Positions 22,215 through 34,717 of a stretch of DNA of 64,000 bases are shown here, piece after piece. The stretch is taken from contig JAPTYO010000012.1 in NCBI GenBank assembly GCA_036873135.1, positions 10,982,090-11,046,089 of the forward strand, read 5' to 3'. The notes beneath the pieces were generated by a model, which saw only the letters and a program-made list of their open reading frames with translations, made no database searches and was not told the DNA's origin. This DNA comes from Clarkia xantiana subsp. parviflora (taxonomy: Eukaryota > Streptophyta > Magnoliopsida > Myrtales > Onagraceae). The number at the start of each line of letters is the position of its first letter. Positions within the stretch are counted from its first letter, which is position 1. The translations under genes and the position numbers were made by a program.

Positions 22215-24095
22215 ATTCTCAATCCAAAGGATACAGGATCTACAACCCTATCACTCAAAAGGTTGTAACCTGTAGAGATGTTGTCTTTGAACATAATTCT
22301 ATTTGGTACTTTGAAGCAAAAGAAGTCCGGAAGAAGCCGATGTTCATTTTCCAAGATCAGCCTAGTACTTCTAAAAGTGCTGAGGTTGATAATGCTGTTG
22401 AAGCTGACAACACACCCGGTGATGAAGAAGATGAAGAGCATGACAAGGAAAATTATGAATAGTTGCAAGTCTCTGTGGATTCAGACTCCCTAATCAGAAG
22501 GGTGAGATCTCTCTTAGATGTTTACGAGAGATGTAATGCTACACTTATCGAACCAGAAAGTTATACAAAAGCTTCAAGGTACGATGAGTGAAATTCTGTA
22601 ATGGAGGAAGAGCTGCACATGATCAACAAGAATGACATGTGGCAACTTGTTGATCGACCTAATCACAAGAAGGTCATTGGTGTCAAGTGGATATACAAGC
22701 TGAAGGTCAATCCAGACGATTCAATTCTGAAGCACAAGGCGAGACTCGTGGCGAAAGGTTATTCTCAAGAACCCGGAGTTCATTATTCATACACTTTTGC
22801 ACCAGTGGCAAGGCATGACACCATCGGAATTCTCATTGCTCTTGCCGCGCAAAAAGGTTGGAAATTTTTCCAACTCGATGTCAACTCGGCATTCTTGAAT
22901 GGATATCTCCAGGACGGGGTATGTGTCGAGAAACCTGAAGGATGGCTCATCAAGGGCCAAGAAGACAAAGTCTACAAGCTACACAAGGCTTTGTATGGGT
23001 TGAAGCAGGCTCTAAGAAGCTGGTATAGCATGATTGATGATTATTTTATTAGTCAAGGATTCAGCAGAAGCGAGTGTGAACCCACTCTTTAGGTTAGATT
23101 CAAGAACATGTCAGAAATACTTGTAGTATTATTATATGTCGATGATATTTTTGTAACTGGAAGTAGTCTTGACATGGTTCTTGAGTTCAAGAAAAAAATG
23201 ATGAAGAAATTTGAGATGACAGATTTAGGTCTCACGAATTATTTTCTTGGGATGAAAATATGGCAAAACAAAAGAGACATTTTCATATCTCAAAGAAAGT
23301 ATACAGATTTTTTTTTTTTTGAAGTAGTTCAAGATGGATCGTTGCAATCCGGTGTTTACTCCGCTAGTAGCCAATGAGAAGTTGTGCAAGGAAGATGGCG
23401 CTAGCAAAGTTGATCAAAGTCATTACCGGAAGCTGATTGGCAGTTTGTTATATCTAACTACGACCAGACCTGATATTATTTTTGCTGCAAGTTTATTATC
23501 CAAATTCATGCATGCTCCAAGTCAAATCTATTGGGGAGCAATAAAGAGGGTGCTCAGATACATTCGAGGTACAACCGACTACGGAATTTGGTTTACACCT
23601 ACTGCAGATGCAAAGCTCGAAGACTACACTAATAGTGATTGGGCCGGATTCGTAGATGACATGAAGATCACATTACGTTATGCATTTACGCTTGGTTCTG
23701 GAATTTTTACTTGGCTTTCAAAGAAGCAGGAAACTGTGGCACAGTCAACAGCAGAAGCTGAGTACATTGCAGCAGCAATCGCGACCAATCAAGCGATTTG
23801 GTTAATGAAGATTTTACAAGATGTCGGTTATGCAGAAACACAGGCAACTGAGATTTACCGCAATAGCAAATCAGCAATATCTGTTGCAAAGAATCCAGTC
23901 AACCATAGGAAGACGAAACATATTAAGGTGAAGTATCATTTTATCTGTGAAGCTGAAAAATCGAAAGAGATCAAGCTAGTTTATTGCAATACTGAGGAGC
24001 AGATTGCAAATATCTTCATCCAGGCACTTCCGAAAGCAAATTTCGAATTTCTGAGATCAAAGCTCGGAGTATTCGGTGAAAATTTTATGGAGGAG
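22215..24095 (+). pseudogene. Host copia element, integrase end, RT and RNase H
   Basis: Continues the integrase split by the gypsy insertion (SKGYRIYNPITQKVV, CRDVVFEHN) to an acidic linker ending at a TAG at 22460-22462. RT starts about 22600 (MEEELHMINKNDMWQLVDRP, KARLVAKGYSQEPGV, FFQLDVNSAFLNGYLQDGV) and meets a stop at 23090-23092, then LLYVDDIFVTGSS (about 23125), a T-run frameshift near 23308-23320, and RNase H at 23334-24101 (TRPDIIFAASLLSKFM, DWAGFVDDMK, AEAEYIAAAIATNQAIWL, NHRKTKHIKVKYHF). Sequence and motifs differ clearly from the tandem copia pair, so this is a separate family. Confidence 0.85.
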
Positions 24096-24521
24096 TGTTG
24101 AGATAAAATTTCACTGACACACTATTGCACTATTGTCAAAGAATGAATAGTAGTGTATTAAGTATGTTTGTTTGTATGTGTCGGTAAGAAAAATATGAAG
24201 CTAACTTGTAGGAGTTACTCATGTCAAGTTAGTCTTCCTTTCTCATGATGATGTCTTCCATTATCATTGCCTGACTTTGGCTAGAAAGAAAAGCCAACAA
24301 GTCTATATATGTATTCATATAATGAATGTAAAATGTATGTGTGTATGCTCCATCAAATAAACTGAGAGCAACTTCTATGTCTGAGAGTAATATTTGCATT
24401 TCTCCATTTCTAGTCCATTACGTACTCTCATTCCTTCCACCAAATAGCTTCTCCACAAATTTATTAGCTAAGTTAATTCTGCTAACTTAACGATTATATT
24501 TTAACCGAGTATTTTCCAACA
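24096..24521 (+). repeat. Host copia 3' LTR
   Basis: TGTTGAGATA to TTCCAACA, 426 bp, with TGTTG/CAACA inverted ends and a purine-rich run (atggaggag) just before it. The TATA-like tctatatatg lies near 24302. No matching 5' LTR exists in the window because the left half of the element is missing. Confidence 0.8.
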
Positions 24522-26530
24522 GAGGTCGCAGAGGTTCATAGGAGACTAACATGAACAATCTGATTAGACCAATCATGAGAGATTTCACGCTCCGACATGT
24601 ATCATATGCTCGTTCATATTACTGATGCACCAAATTCATTGTGCAGTTACGACATCGGTGGTGACCATCTCATCCAATGGCAGATCTTGCCTATTAAATG
24701 CGGTGACGAACGTCACCTCATTATCGAGTATTTCTAGTGAGGCCCTAATTATATTCCTTAATAAAAATATACCTCTGATCCTCATTATTAAGGTGTAAGA
24801 TCCTCATTATTTTGTGTGAGACACTAATACCCTATTATTTTTTCTGAAACACTAAAAGCTCCATTATTATTTTGTAAGACCTCGTTATTATTTTGTGACA
24901 CTATCATTCAATCCATTCGGAAAAAGATTCAATAAATTTAAATTTGGGGCTTTTGACTTAAAGAGTATGTCTATAAGTTTTATTATTCATCTATCATTTG
25001 CTAGATTATAAATTGTAGTTATCCTAATCTAATGTATTCCATGAGGAGGTCCAATAAGTATAAGAATATATCTCATACAATATGTTTGAAAAAATGGTTT
25101 TTAGTACCAATATGTTTTAAAATGTACATCATGTTTCAAGACAATGGTGATCCATACTCCTTTCAATCACCCGTCCAAATTTGTCGTCAAATACATTTTA
25201 AACTTCCAAAATTAACCAAATATTTTTCTAAATATTAAAATTAAGACATAATAACGTATACAAGTGTTATAATAGGGTCCTGACTCCTGACTCAACTCAG
25301 CTGATCCACAACCGGTTCTAATCCGATTTGACTCAATGATAACATTTGCATAAGCAATTAAGGCTAAGTTGTGATAGTTTAAAAACTACTTAGTAATATT
25401 ATTCATTTGAAATGTATTTAACGATAAATTGGATAAATAATTGAAAAAAGTATCAATTATCATCGTTTTAAAATGTGTATTTTTTTACGAACCTAGGAAA
25501 ATTGTTATATCTTTGCCAAAAAAAAATTGCATAACGTATCCCTATTACGAACCTCCTGGATCCACCACTGATCTCATCCATGGTGGTATCTCATTCAGAA
25601 GGCATTCACATCTACTTTTGCATGAAAAAAATATGTTCTTAAATCAAAGTATTTTAGAAAAAAGTTACGACTCTTTAAATTACAACATTCGTAAGTAAAT
25701 ATAAAGAAATATGATTATGCTTGATTGTCGTAAACTAAAGGAAATAAATATATTTATATATACTAAAATGATATAAAAAATAACGAAGTGGATTTTTCTG
25801 ATGTGTTTTAAATCTTAGAATCGTTGGCTATGCCACCTGGCGCAATATTAGCGCATTTGGTGACAGAAGCTCTTAAATTGATTTTAAACCTCAAAATCAT
25901 CTGTTTTGCCACGTGTTATTATTTAACATATTCAAGCAAAATTACATTTCTTAATATTAGAAAGCTCTATGCCTTTATTTTCACACGAAACATTCGTAAA
26001 TTTGGGTATCATAGAAAAAAGTTGTGACTCTTTAATTACAATACGTAAATTTTAAAAGTATAATAATGAATTAAAACAAATATATTTGTAAATATTAATT
26101 AATATAATATAATTCTGTCTAATAACGTAGAATTCTCTAATTCGTTTTAAAGTTCGGATTTGATGGAATATCATTATATGTGATATTATATAATATAATT
26201 AAATATAATCATCTCTATTTAGATTGGGTTGAAATAAGATATAGATAAATTAAGATATTACTAAATATAAAATACGGATAAAGTTGATATTGCAAATGGT
26301 ATCACCAAATTAATCGGCTCCAACAAGAAAGGGAACATTTTTTTTTTTCCACCAAAATATAAGAAAGGAAACATTCAAGGATTCCGGTCAATACCTCGAA
26401 GTGAGTCAGTACATGCTGGCCACGTACTAGTAGAAGCCCAGACATTGATGTCGATCCACCAGTCGTTTTTTTAAGCAAATCCGCTAAACATTCCGCGCAT
26501 AACCACCCTCCATCGTCCTTTCAAACGTTA
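24522..26530. other. AT-rich intergenic DNA
   Basis: No gene recognised. A diverged pair of sequences containing gaaaaaagtt and gactcttta occurs near 25655-25690 and 26010-26045, suggesting remnants of one repeat family. Open frames here are short and unlike known proteins. Confidence 0.5.
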
Positions 26531-26534
26531 TATT

Positions 26535-26849
26535 TTGAGACAACTTAAGATCCCGTCCGACAGTTGCATCACAGAAGGAAAATTACTTTGTTCGACACTT
26601 TTCTTTGCTGTGCTTAGTTGGATCTCGAAGCTTTTAGCACAAGCATCCACCTTTACTCCTGAATCAGGTACCCTTTCGTTGTCGACTTCTCTAGTTCAGT
26701 TCAAAATATTGATTTAGCTGTCGTATGCTCGACCAATATGGGATCTGGGTGTCTGTTTTGATCCGATCTAGGGTTGTTTTGCTTCGTTAGGAGCCGATCG
26801 ATTTGGGTGAATAAGTTGTTGCCTGTTTCAGCGAAGAGGGAATCCAATA
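26535..26849 (+). promoter_or_regulatory. Probable 5' leader with intron of the SAC phosphatase gene
   Basis: A leader exon likely ends at gaatcag (26667) with a gtaccc donor, and the acceptor ttgcctgtttcag ends at 26831, 19 bp before the start codon. The transcription start cannot be set from sequence alone. Confidence 0.5.
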
Positions 26850-29800
26850 ATGATGGAGAGGGCAGATTCTGGGCAGAAGCTGTATACTCGTATGAGACTG
26901 TGGGAGTTCCCTGATCAATATGTGGTCGAGCCGACCGACGGGTCCAGGGGATCTTATTTGGAGATCAGCAGGAACGATGGGTCCATGAAGCTGATCGGTA
27001 CGTCGAGTTAAATGCATTTTTGAGTGATTCTAATTCTTTAGAAACTGTAGCTGCTAGAAGGATTTTATATGGGGTTTAATTGTTTCTTTCCCACATCAGA
27101 TGAGCTTCCAGAGTGCAGTTCAATTCGCGTCCCTAAAATTCAGACCATTTTCGGTGTCATTGGGATGCTAAAACTTCTAGCAGGTTGTGCTCGTCAACTT
27201 CAACTTGATCAATAAATGTTTTTAATTTTGTGGAAGTAGATTACGAATTGGCTATCAATGATGTGATAGATGATTGAATCCGCTCAGCCTTTGAGCCATA
27301 GCTTTATGCATTGATATGTTGTTTGCTGTTTGAATTGGATAAATTCGTATGGACATTGATTTAGCCAAAAAATTATGCTTTTCTGCTCATTTCTTTGCTT
27401 CATGAGGATACATTAGAAAACCTAAAATTTTACTTGGAAATGCTATTATTGTATCATGTTTGTTTGTCGGTGTATGGAAGACTAGATGCAGTATGTCCAG
27501 CTTTACAACCCTTACATTTAATGTTTTTTTGTGTATTAGGATCATATTTGCTTGTCATTAATGATCGTGAGTGCGTGGGGAACTATTTGGGGTATCCTAT
27601 TTTCAAAGTTAAATCCTTGAAAGTCTATCACTGCAATAAAGCTCTGAAAACTTCCAACCCCGAACAGGTGCACTATTTCTGCTGTCGCTATTTATATTTC
27701 TGCTGTGTAGGAAATTTGAAATTTACAGTTAATTTTTGGCCTTGGACATTTATATGCAGAAGAAAATGGAGACTGAATTTTCCGAGCTCCTTCGTGTTGC
27801 AGAGAAGACTCATGGTCTATATTTTTCTTATGAGACAAATTTGACATTGAGGTATCATTTTTATTAGTTCATTAACTAAAAAATCTGGCTACAAATCTTT
27901 AATGTGCCATAAAAGATTTTAATATGTTAGTGGCCTCATAATGTGAATGACAAACTAGGATAATTAGCACGGGTTGCAGATTAAATTGATGGGCCAATAA
28001 TCTTCACGTTTAGTTCCAAAATTCTAGTTTTGATTCATATTTCCAGTTTATCATCCTTTAACTGCAGATCCATATGAGTAAGACTCCTTAGCTTACAAAA
28101 CATAGTTCAGAGAAAGCATACTCTCTCGATTTTACATGATGTGGCCTCCACTGCATTGAATATTCTCATTTGTAGAGACAATTCCAGTAGCCATAGCCAC
28201 ACTTAAAGTCATATCTATGAGCAAAACAGTAATCATGTATTGAAAAAGTGGATGATATACTTGATAAAGACCCTTCTCATGAAACAAAAACCATTTTATG
28301 TGACATTGGCTATGCTTATCTACTGCAGTTCCCAAAGGTTGCATGAGTTGGGCGATGAGTCCAAAATGCTTCCTCTTTGGAGACAGGTAATAAATCCACC
28401 TTTAGGAATATTTATGGGCCCATGCAGTTGATTCACATACTCTTCTCGACTATATATAATACTAGTTGAAGCTTTTCAGCCCTCATCTTGTTCTGACTTC
28501 TGAGTAGCACCTTAACGTTGGTTTGAAGCTAACTTTTAATATCCATATAGATGTAGCCTGATTTGGTAATATGAGATTTTCATTCACTGTCTTCAACAGG
28601 CTGATCCAAGGTTTCTATGGAATAATTACTTATTGGAAGTTCTCATCGATAACAAGGTTTTGGAGTCACTTACTAGTTGATGTGCAGCTTATTTTATGAC
28701 TTTAAAGATTTTATGGACATCAATTCTGATCTGATATGTGAATTGTTGTCTCTGCAGCTTGATCCGTACTTGCTTCCTGTTATCCAAGGGAATATCCTTT
28801 CCAGCTTAGTTTGTATATATATAATATAGCAACTCTTAGAAAAGTCTGAATTTCGTTCTTCAAGTTCCATGCTCGTAGAATTTCCTTAACTTTTGCCACG
28901 CTTTCAGAATTTCCAAGCAGCCATTGGAAAAGATATTGCAGATGTTACTTTAATTGCTAGAAGATGTTCAAGGAGAAATGGTTAGAGTTCTTTAACCTCT
29001 TTCTGCCTTTTTTTGTTCATCTTTAGATGGGTATTGCATGGTCATGACTTATGGGTAGTCTACAAACGAAACTTTACTTTTCTATCTCGTGTGAATACGT
29101 AAAATGATGAAAAATTGATATTATCTTGTGTGTTTTTCTGAATGTTCAAGAATAAATATCACTAGTAGTGCACCAAGAGGTTGCTACTCATTTACAAAAT
29201 GAGGGGTAGACAAAGCAAAAGTTGTACCACAAAGATTCATGTACATGCTAAGGCATCTAAAGTGTCCATAAATACAAATAAATAACTTATGTACTCCCCA
29301 CTATACGTAAGTCTAACCTGGTTTGTATATTAGCGTATAGTCAGAAGTGTCAATGCCATCGAAGGCTCTTCTTTTCCTTTCCCTCCAAATGGTCCAAAAG
29401 TTTACCAGTGGAATCATCCTAGTCCGTTTCTGTTTCTCTTTTGTCACCCTTATACCATACCAAGCTCTAAGGGCATGTTTGATTGCATGTATTAGCTAAT
29501 ACATGATTTACTATAGAAATAAGTATTAGTTAATACTCATGTATTAACTAATACCAACACCAAAGCAAAACAAACAAAGTATTAGCTAAGACATGTATTA
29601 GTATATCCTAATACATGCAATCAAACATGCCCTAAGCTCACAGTTGACAGTCTGCTAAAAGCAAAATACCAACTGTTAAAGCAATATTGCGAATTTGTGA
29701 TATGAATGATTACTTCTTCTTGATATTAAGAAAATGTTTTTCATGATTATGACTATAATATTTGGGTTATCTATCTATCAAGGAACTCGTCTGTGGAGAA

Positions 29801-32209
29801 GAGGAGCTGATTCTGATGGTTATGTTGCAAATTTTGTGGAATCTGAGCAGATTATCCATATGCATGGATATACAGCATCATTAGTCCAGGTACTGAACGA
29901 GTCCATATTATTTTCGTGGCTACCTGTTGCTTAGTTGAACATATCCTAAATATTCTTTGAAATTAATGATGTTTGTTTATGATATATGAAATAATAAAGT
30001 CTCTTATTTGTGTTTTCTTATGAGGGCAAACACTCGAATGTTTCTTTTTCCAGCATCCAGAATTCGACTCTTATCAAGCTCAATATTATAATTTAATTGC
30101 CTTTTGCAGATCCGTGGATCTATGCCATTCACTTGGCAGCAAATTGTAGATTTGACTTACAAGCCCAAGTTTGAGATTGTGAAACCTGAAGAAGCAGTAA
30201 GTGTTGAATTAACTAACAAAATTGATTTTCCTTATTTTTTTTTTCCTTTTAGTTCATTACAATGACATTATGTTATGCTAAACAATATGCAGAGCCGAAT
30301 TGCTGAGCGTCATTTTCTGGATCTGAGGAAAAATTACAGATCAGTCATTGCCATTGATCTAGTCAACAAGGCAAGACTCTTTTTTGTTCATCCTTTTCCC
30401 ACTATTTTAGAATAATCAAGAAAGTTTAGTTCATACTACCCCGAGTTGTTCATAATAATATATTTGGCCTATAATATGTTTTGCAATTGACAAGCTCTTA
30501 AAATAACAGCAAAGGTTTTCATTTGACATCATTTGCAAAACAACGAGCTCCTCCATTTCTCTCATTATTGAGGATGACAGTATTTCTTTTTTCATGCCCA
30601 AGTTCTTCATTTATTCACATGAATGTACATTTTGCACTTTCATTGTTTTCAGCACGGCCAAGAGGGACGGCTGTGTGAAAAATATGCAAATTCAGTGCAA
30701 GGCATTGTGGGTGATGACGTTAGGTAAAATCCTATTTTACATAAAAACCCAAATTTCCTTTTTATGTTATCTGATTTCTTTCTTCAACTGATGCCTGAGG
30801 CTTTCTCAATGATAGATATGTGCACTTTGATTTTCATGCAATCTGCGGGCATGTTCATTTTGAGCGCCTCTCCATCCTCTATGACAAGATTGAAGATTTC
30901 CTCGAAAAGAGTGGGTACGTTTTTTCTTTTCTTTTTTTCATAATAGTCATCGTGTTTCAACTCATCCTTTTAATTGGCCATACTATTTATGTTCTACATC
31001 TAAACTTGTTATGTTTCTTGAATGTAGGTATCTTCTGTTGAACGAAAAGGGTGAGAAATTGAAGGAGCAGACTGGAGTTGCGAGGACAAACTGTATTGAT
31101 TGCTTAGACCGTACAAATGTCACCCAGGTCGGTACCAACGCTTACATTTTCTAACGTGACATAAAAAAAACACGTCAAAGTCTTCATTTTCTGGATTCCT
31201 CCTTGACCGTTTTTGAGGTATGTATCTTTTGCAGAGCATGATAGCTCGAAAAGCACTGGAATGGCAGCTTAGGAGGATCGGTGTGTTCAGCGCTGAAGAA
31301 ACAATCAGCAAGCACCCTCATTTTGATGAAAACTACAAGATAAGTGAGTGTCTGGTTCTGAAAGTTATTAATCCAAAGTAATCGAATAGTGTAATAATTC
31401 GCGCTTTTGCTCTTAGTGTGGGCTAACCATGGAGACGATATAAGCATCCAGTACTCTGGAACTCCAGCCTTGAAGGGAGATTTTGTGAGGTTAGTCCTCC
31501 TCATTCCATTTTCTTTATCCAGAAATTTAAGATACGCAAATGAATCTAATTCCAAATGCCGTGCAGATACGGGCAAAGGACAATGCAAGGGATCGTTAAT
31601 GATGGGTGTAATGCACTTACGCGTTATTACCTTAATAATTTCGTGGATGGAACCAAACAGGTATATACTTTGCGAATTCAAAATTGATATTGAATAGGGG
31701 GATCTTGGGTATCTGACTAGTATACTACTACTATATGGTTGAATAAAGGATGCAATTGATCTTCTTCAAGGACACTACATTGTGTCTGTCAGCCGCGATT
31801 TAACTCCCCCGTCACAGAAAACCGGTCTCGAGGCTGTTGCTGTAAGTTCTATATATATCCCTCCTGAACAATGTAGATAAGGTACAAATAAGGTAGAGAC
31901 TGTACCTAACAGTTGACATTTTATTTCTTCAGAATTTTCCTGTGGCACTTTCTTTGGTACTGACCGGATTCTTTCTGGCGTATTGTTCTCTACGGCAAGG
32001 TGAATTGAGCTTCTCATACTTGAGTCAATAAAAGTGTTAAATTAAATGAATGAATGAATCAAATTGTTGTTGTTGTTGCAGGTCCTTTCAGCTTCTCGCG
32101 GTTGTTCTTCTCCCTATTCTGGGCGAGTCTCAGTATCGGGCTTGCTGGGTTTGTTCGAATGAACGGTCGAGTTTTCTGCAATCGCCCCAGACTTCACAAG
32201 CCTCGTTGA
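26850..32209 (+). CDS. RHD4: SAC-domain phosphoinositide phosphatase, RHD4/SAC7 type
   Basis: Twenty coding exons join to a 595-residue frame: 26850-26997, 27100-27183, 27540-27667, 27760-27851, 28329-28386, 28600-28656, 28758-28791, 28900-28980, 29783-29889, 30110-30196, 30293-30370, 30653-30723, 30816-30914, 31028-31127, 31235-31343, 31417-31489, 31567-31660, 31749-31841, 31933-31999, 32082-32209. The SAC domain fills most of the protein; the catalytic CX5R(T/S) motif is NCIDCLDRTN near 31100. Two hydrophobic segments near the C terminus (VALSLVLTGFFLAYC and LFFSLFWASLSIGLAGFV) would anchor it in a membrane, as in the SAC6/7/8 group. The enzyme removes phosphate from phosphoinositides; in Arabidopsis RHD4 acts on PI4P in root hairs. 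Length and ending (CNRPRLHKPR) fit that group, as I recall it. Two ATGs are adjacent (26850, 26853). One intron is AT-AC and one GC-AG; both keep the frame. Confidence 0.92.
28792..28899 (+). other. U12-type AT-AC intron in the RHD4/SAC7 gene
   Basis: The intron begins ATATCCTTT, the classical U12 AT-AC donor, contains ttccttaac (28882-28890), the U12 branch-point consensus, and ends CCAC about ten bases later. Splicing GGGA to GCTTTCAG keeps the frame and gives QGSFQNFQAAIGKD, the length expected for RHD4. No GT donor is available at this junction. Confidence 0.88.
29345..29455 (-). pseudogene. Fragment resembling the zf-RVT/LINE C-terminal region
   Basis: The minus strand reads LVNFWTIWRERKRRAFDG, a pattern common after the zinc-binding region of plant non-LTR reverse-transcriptase proteins. 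It lies in an RHD4 intron (28981-29782), next to a MITE. It is short and has no other domain, so confidence is modest. Confidence 0.45.
29471..29632. mobile_element. Tourist-like MITE in an RHD4 intron
   Basis: A 162-bp element with terminal inverted repeats of about 24 bp (gggcatgtttgattgcatgt and its complement at the other end), flanked by TAA on both sides (29468-29470, 29633-29635). TAA/TTA duplication and GGGC ends fit PIF/Harbinger-type (Tourist) MITEs. Confidence 0.85.
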
Positions 32210-33087
32210 TCTATCTACTGTTGTTGGATTGATCCTATTTATCCACCAACTACTTACTATTTATTAGTTGGGATTTTGGACAATTTTCTTCTTACATTCC
32301 ACATTCTTTCTCTTCTTTGGCTCTGGCTTTGATTCAGAGTTTATATCCCTTTTACTTTTACCCAGACTTTGTATTATTCTGTCAATTTCAATTGAATGCC
32401 ATAATTTTTGGGAAGTTTCCTATTTTATGAATTTAGTTTCCGATATGAACGAACGGAGGTGGATTTATAACAAAATACTTTTAATTGGACGTTCAGTTGC
32501 TTCTACCCAATTTAAATAGTCTTCCAATTTAAATAGTCTTTTAATTGAGCATCCAGTTGAATGTATTTTGTTGTAATTATTTCAATTTATATCGGAGTTC
32601 AAATTGGGTACACATGAAAATACCTCACGTGACGGAAACATGCTCAATTTCGATCTAATTTGACGGAAATTGAAAGTTCGGATAGCCAATTTAAAAAAAT
32701 TAAAGTTATGATATAGATTTGTAAATTAATTAAAGTTTAGGTAACAATTTAGTTATTAACCATTTAACCCCTTTATGATTTGGATGAAAAAGTGACGTTA
32801 CTTATAAAAAGGTGACCTGACAAAATCTTAATCGAACTATATTATAAAAGTTCAAGTTGACCTCACCACCAACACTTTTCTTTACCATTCCAACTGGGGA
32901 AATGAGGACTCGTTCCTACGGGCAGGCCTCTCGACTATAATAGGTTGTTGGTGGTGCTACGTTGACGGGGCCAGTGCTTGCGCTGATTGTTCATAAGTAT
33001 GATATGCTCGCAAATGAACACAAAAGTCCGGACATTACGTAGCGGGATGGGCCTAGGGTCGTCAATAATAAAAAAAAAATGTATAGT
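32210..33087. other. 3' flank of RHD4 and spacer
   Basis: Contains the presumed 3' UTR to about 32500, then AT-rich DNA. A GC-richer unrecognised stretch (about 32895-33065) ends in an A-rich run before the next LTR. It has no open frame that I can assign. Confidence 0.45.
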
Positions 33088-33273
33088 TGTTACGAAAGTT
33101 GAGAGGTAATAGAATAGAGAATTGAGGATGATCTTATTATCATACATAGGGGGTCCTTATATAGGGGCTGCATAGACTTGGAGAGGAAGTAAAATCAATA
33201 TATGGAAGGTCTAACTAAGGAAGATGGTATATGCACATAATATTGAACATCCATAATATATATTTTCATAACA
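33088..33273 (-). repeat. 3' LTR of decayed copia
   Basis: On the minus strand it runs TGTTATGAAA to TTTCGTAACA, 186 bp, with a TATATAAGG box (minus strand, near 33158-33166). Matches 39086-39240. Confidence 0.8.
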
Positions 33274-33299
33274 CTCCCCCTTGGATGTTCATAAGGGAA

Positions 33300-33440
33300 T
33301 TGTGCCTCGTTAAAACCTTACTAGAAAAAACTCATTGGGATAAATCTAGTGAAGGAAAAAGAGTACACAATTATGGAACCCTTTTGTAAACTGCCTCGTT
33401 AAAAACCTTACTAGGAAAACCCAGTGGGATAAAAGCTTGG
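33300..33440 (-). repeat. Duplicated conserved segment near the copia 3' end
   Basis: Two copies of a sequence with cctcgttaaaa..ccttacta (about 33306-33371 and 33392-33440), followed by a G10 run at 33446-33455. Such motifs recur near the ends of plant copia elements; their role is unknown to me. Confidence 0.5.
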
Positions 33441-34177
33441 TTAAGGGGGGGGGGGAAAAAGTGCAGTGGTGTAGATTCCGTGAAAATCGGTAATATCTGC
33501 TAAAGCCTCCATGAAAATATCTGCTAAATAATCACTGGAACAAATTCGTCGGATGGTAACGTCACGTTTCTTCTTAAGACCATGAGTGAATAATAACTTG
33601 AGAGAAATGTATTTCGCCATGTTTCCTTTGATGTAACATTATTCTTCAACTGGAGCTATATAACCTGCATTATCCTTATATATACAAAATACTGGTACAT
33701 TTCATGATATAACTTGCATTTTGCATAGGCAAGTGATTTAGGACTTGATTCAATCCGATAATAAACTCATGTAATTCGTCCCTCGGAGATACATAAATAT
33801 TTTCTTAACATTGCTCAGATTTCAAAAAATTAGTGAAGAACTAAATCTTGCATATAACCAATAATACATCATGTTCCTTGTAATTAGTAAGATATATTAG
33901 CGCTCTTGTAGCACTATATAAGGTACTTCTGGAAGTTTATATTCTTCATTAATCTCACGAGGACGGAAAATATATTTATTCAAATCTATCATTCTTACAA
34001 CCATTAATGTACCCAATAGATGTGTTTAGCTATGCAAAATAGCTTTAAGACATATTTATTTTAGGAAAATAATCTTATCAGTCTCTTAAATACTCGATCT
34101 TCAGGCCGAGCCAAACTTTTGGCATTTCAATGTCTTTCTTCTGAATTTTAACATCATCAATAAATTGATTGTATTTA

Positions 34178-34590
34178 GGGTTAATAGGTGTTTTGGTCTA
34201 TGATGTTTGACGACTTTTGGGTTTTGGTCTATGATGTTTATTTTTTTCTAGTTTTTGTCTCACATGTTTGCATATTTTTCTAGTTTTGGTCTTTCCGTTG
34301 CGTTCCGTTAATATTTTCCGTTAAGTGACATGTGCAAGTCACGTGATACATCCTAAACTTTTGATTTTGTTCAATCTAGTCCCTCTAATACTTTCCTAAC
34401 TCTTTTTTTTGTTCAATTTAGTCCTAAAGTCTCAAAATTGACCCAAATTGGAGAAGTCAATTTTGAGACTTTAGGACTAAATTGAACAAAAAAAAGGTAG
34501 GAAAGTATTAGAGGGACTAAATTGAACAAAATCAAAAGTTTAGGGTGGATCACGTGACTTACACATGTCACTTAACGGAAAGACTAAAAC

Positions 34591-34624
<34 letters not shown>

Positions 34625-34717
34625 CAAATATATGAGACCAAAACTAGGCAAAAATAAACATCATGGACCAAAACCCAAAAGTCGTCAAACATCATGGACC
34701 AAAACACCTATTAACCC
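34178..34717. mobile_element. Mutator-like foldback MITE
   Basis: Nearly the whole 540 bp is one inverted repeat: gggttaataggtgttttggt at the left and its complement at the right, with the arms meeting around 34430-34460 with a loop of about 13 bases. It is flanked by a perfect 9-bp duplication, ttgtattta (34169-34177 and 34718-34726), the size typical of Mutator-like elements. One arm carries a run of about 30 A (34594-34623). There is no coding capacity. Confidence 0.9.

Noticed and set aside
25441..26027. Open frames of 60-85 codons in AT-rich DNA
   Set aside because: Low complexity, no homology recognised, no splice or start context; expected by chance.
28792..28909. U2-type splicing of RHD4 exon 7 to the acceptor ctttcag at 28907
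   Set aside because: There is no GT or GC donor at the exon 7 end and the GSF residues would be lost; the AT-AC sites fit the U12 consensus exactly.
32895..33065. GC-richer stretch as an organelle DNA insert
   Set aside because: I could not match it to any plastid or mitochondrial gene; left as unassigned.
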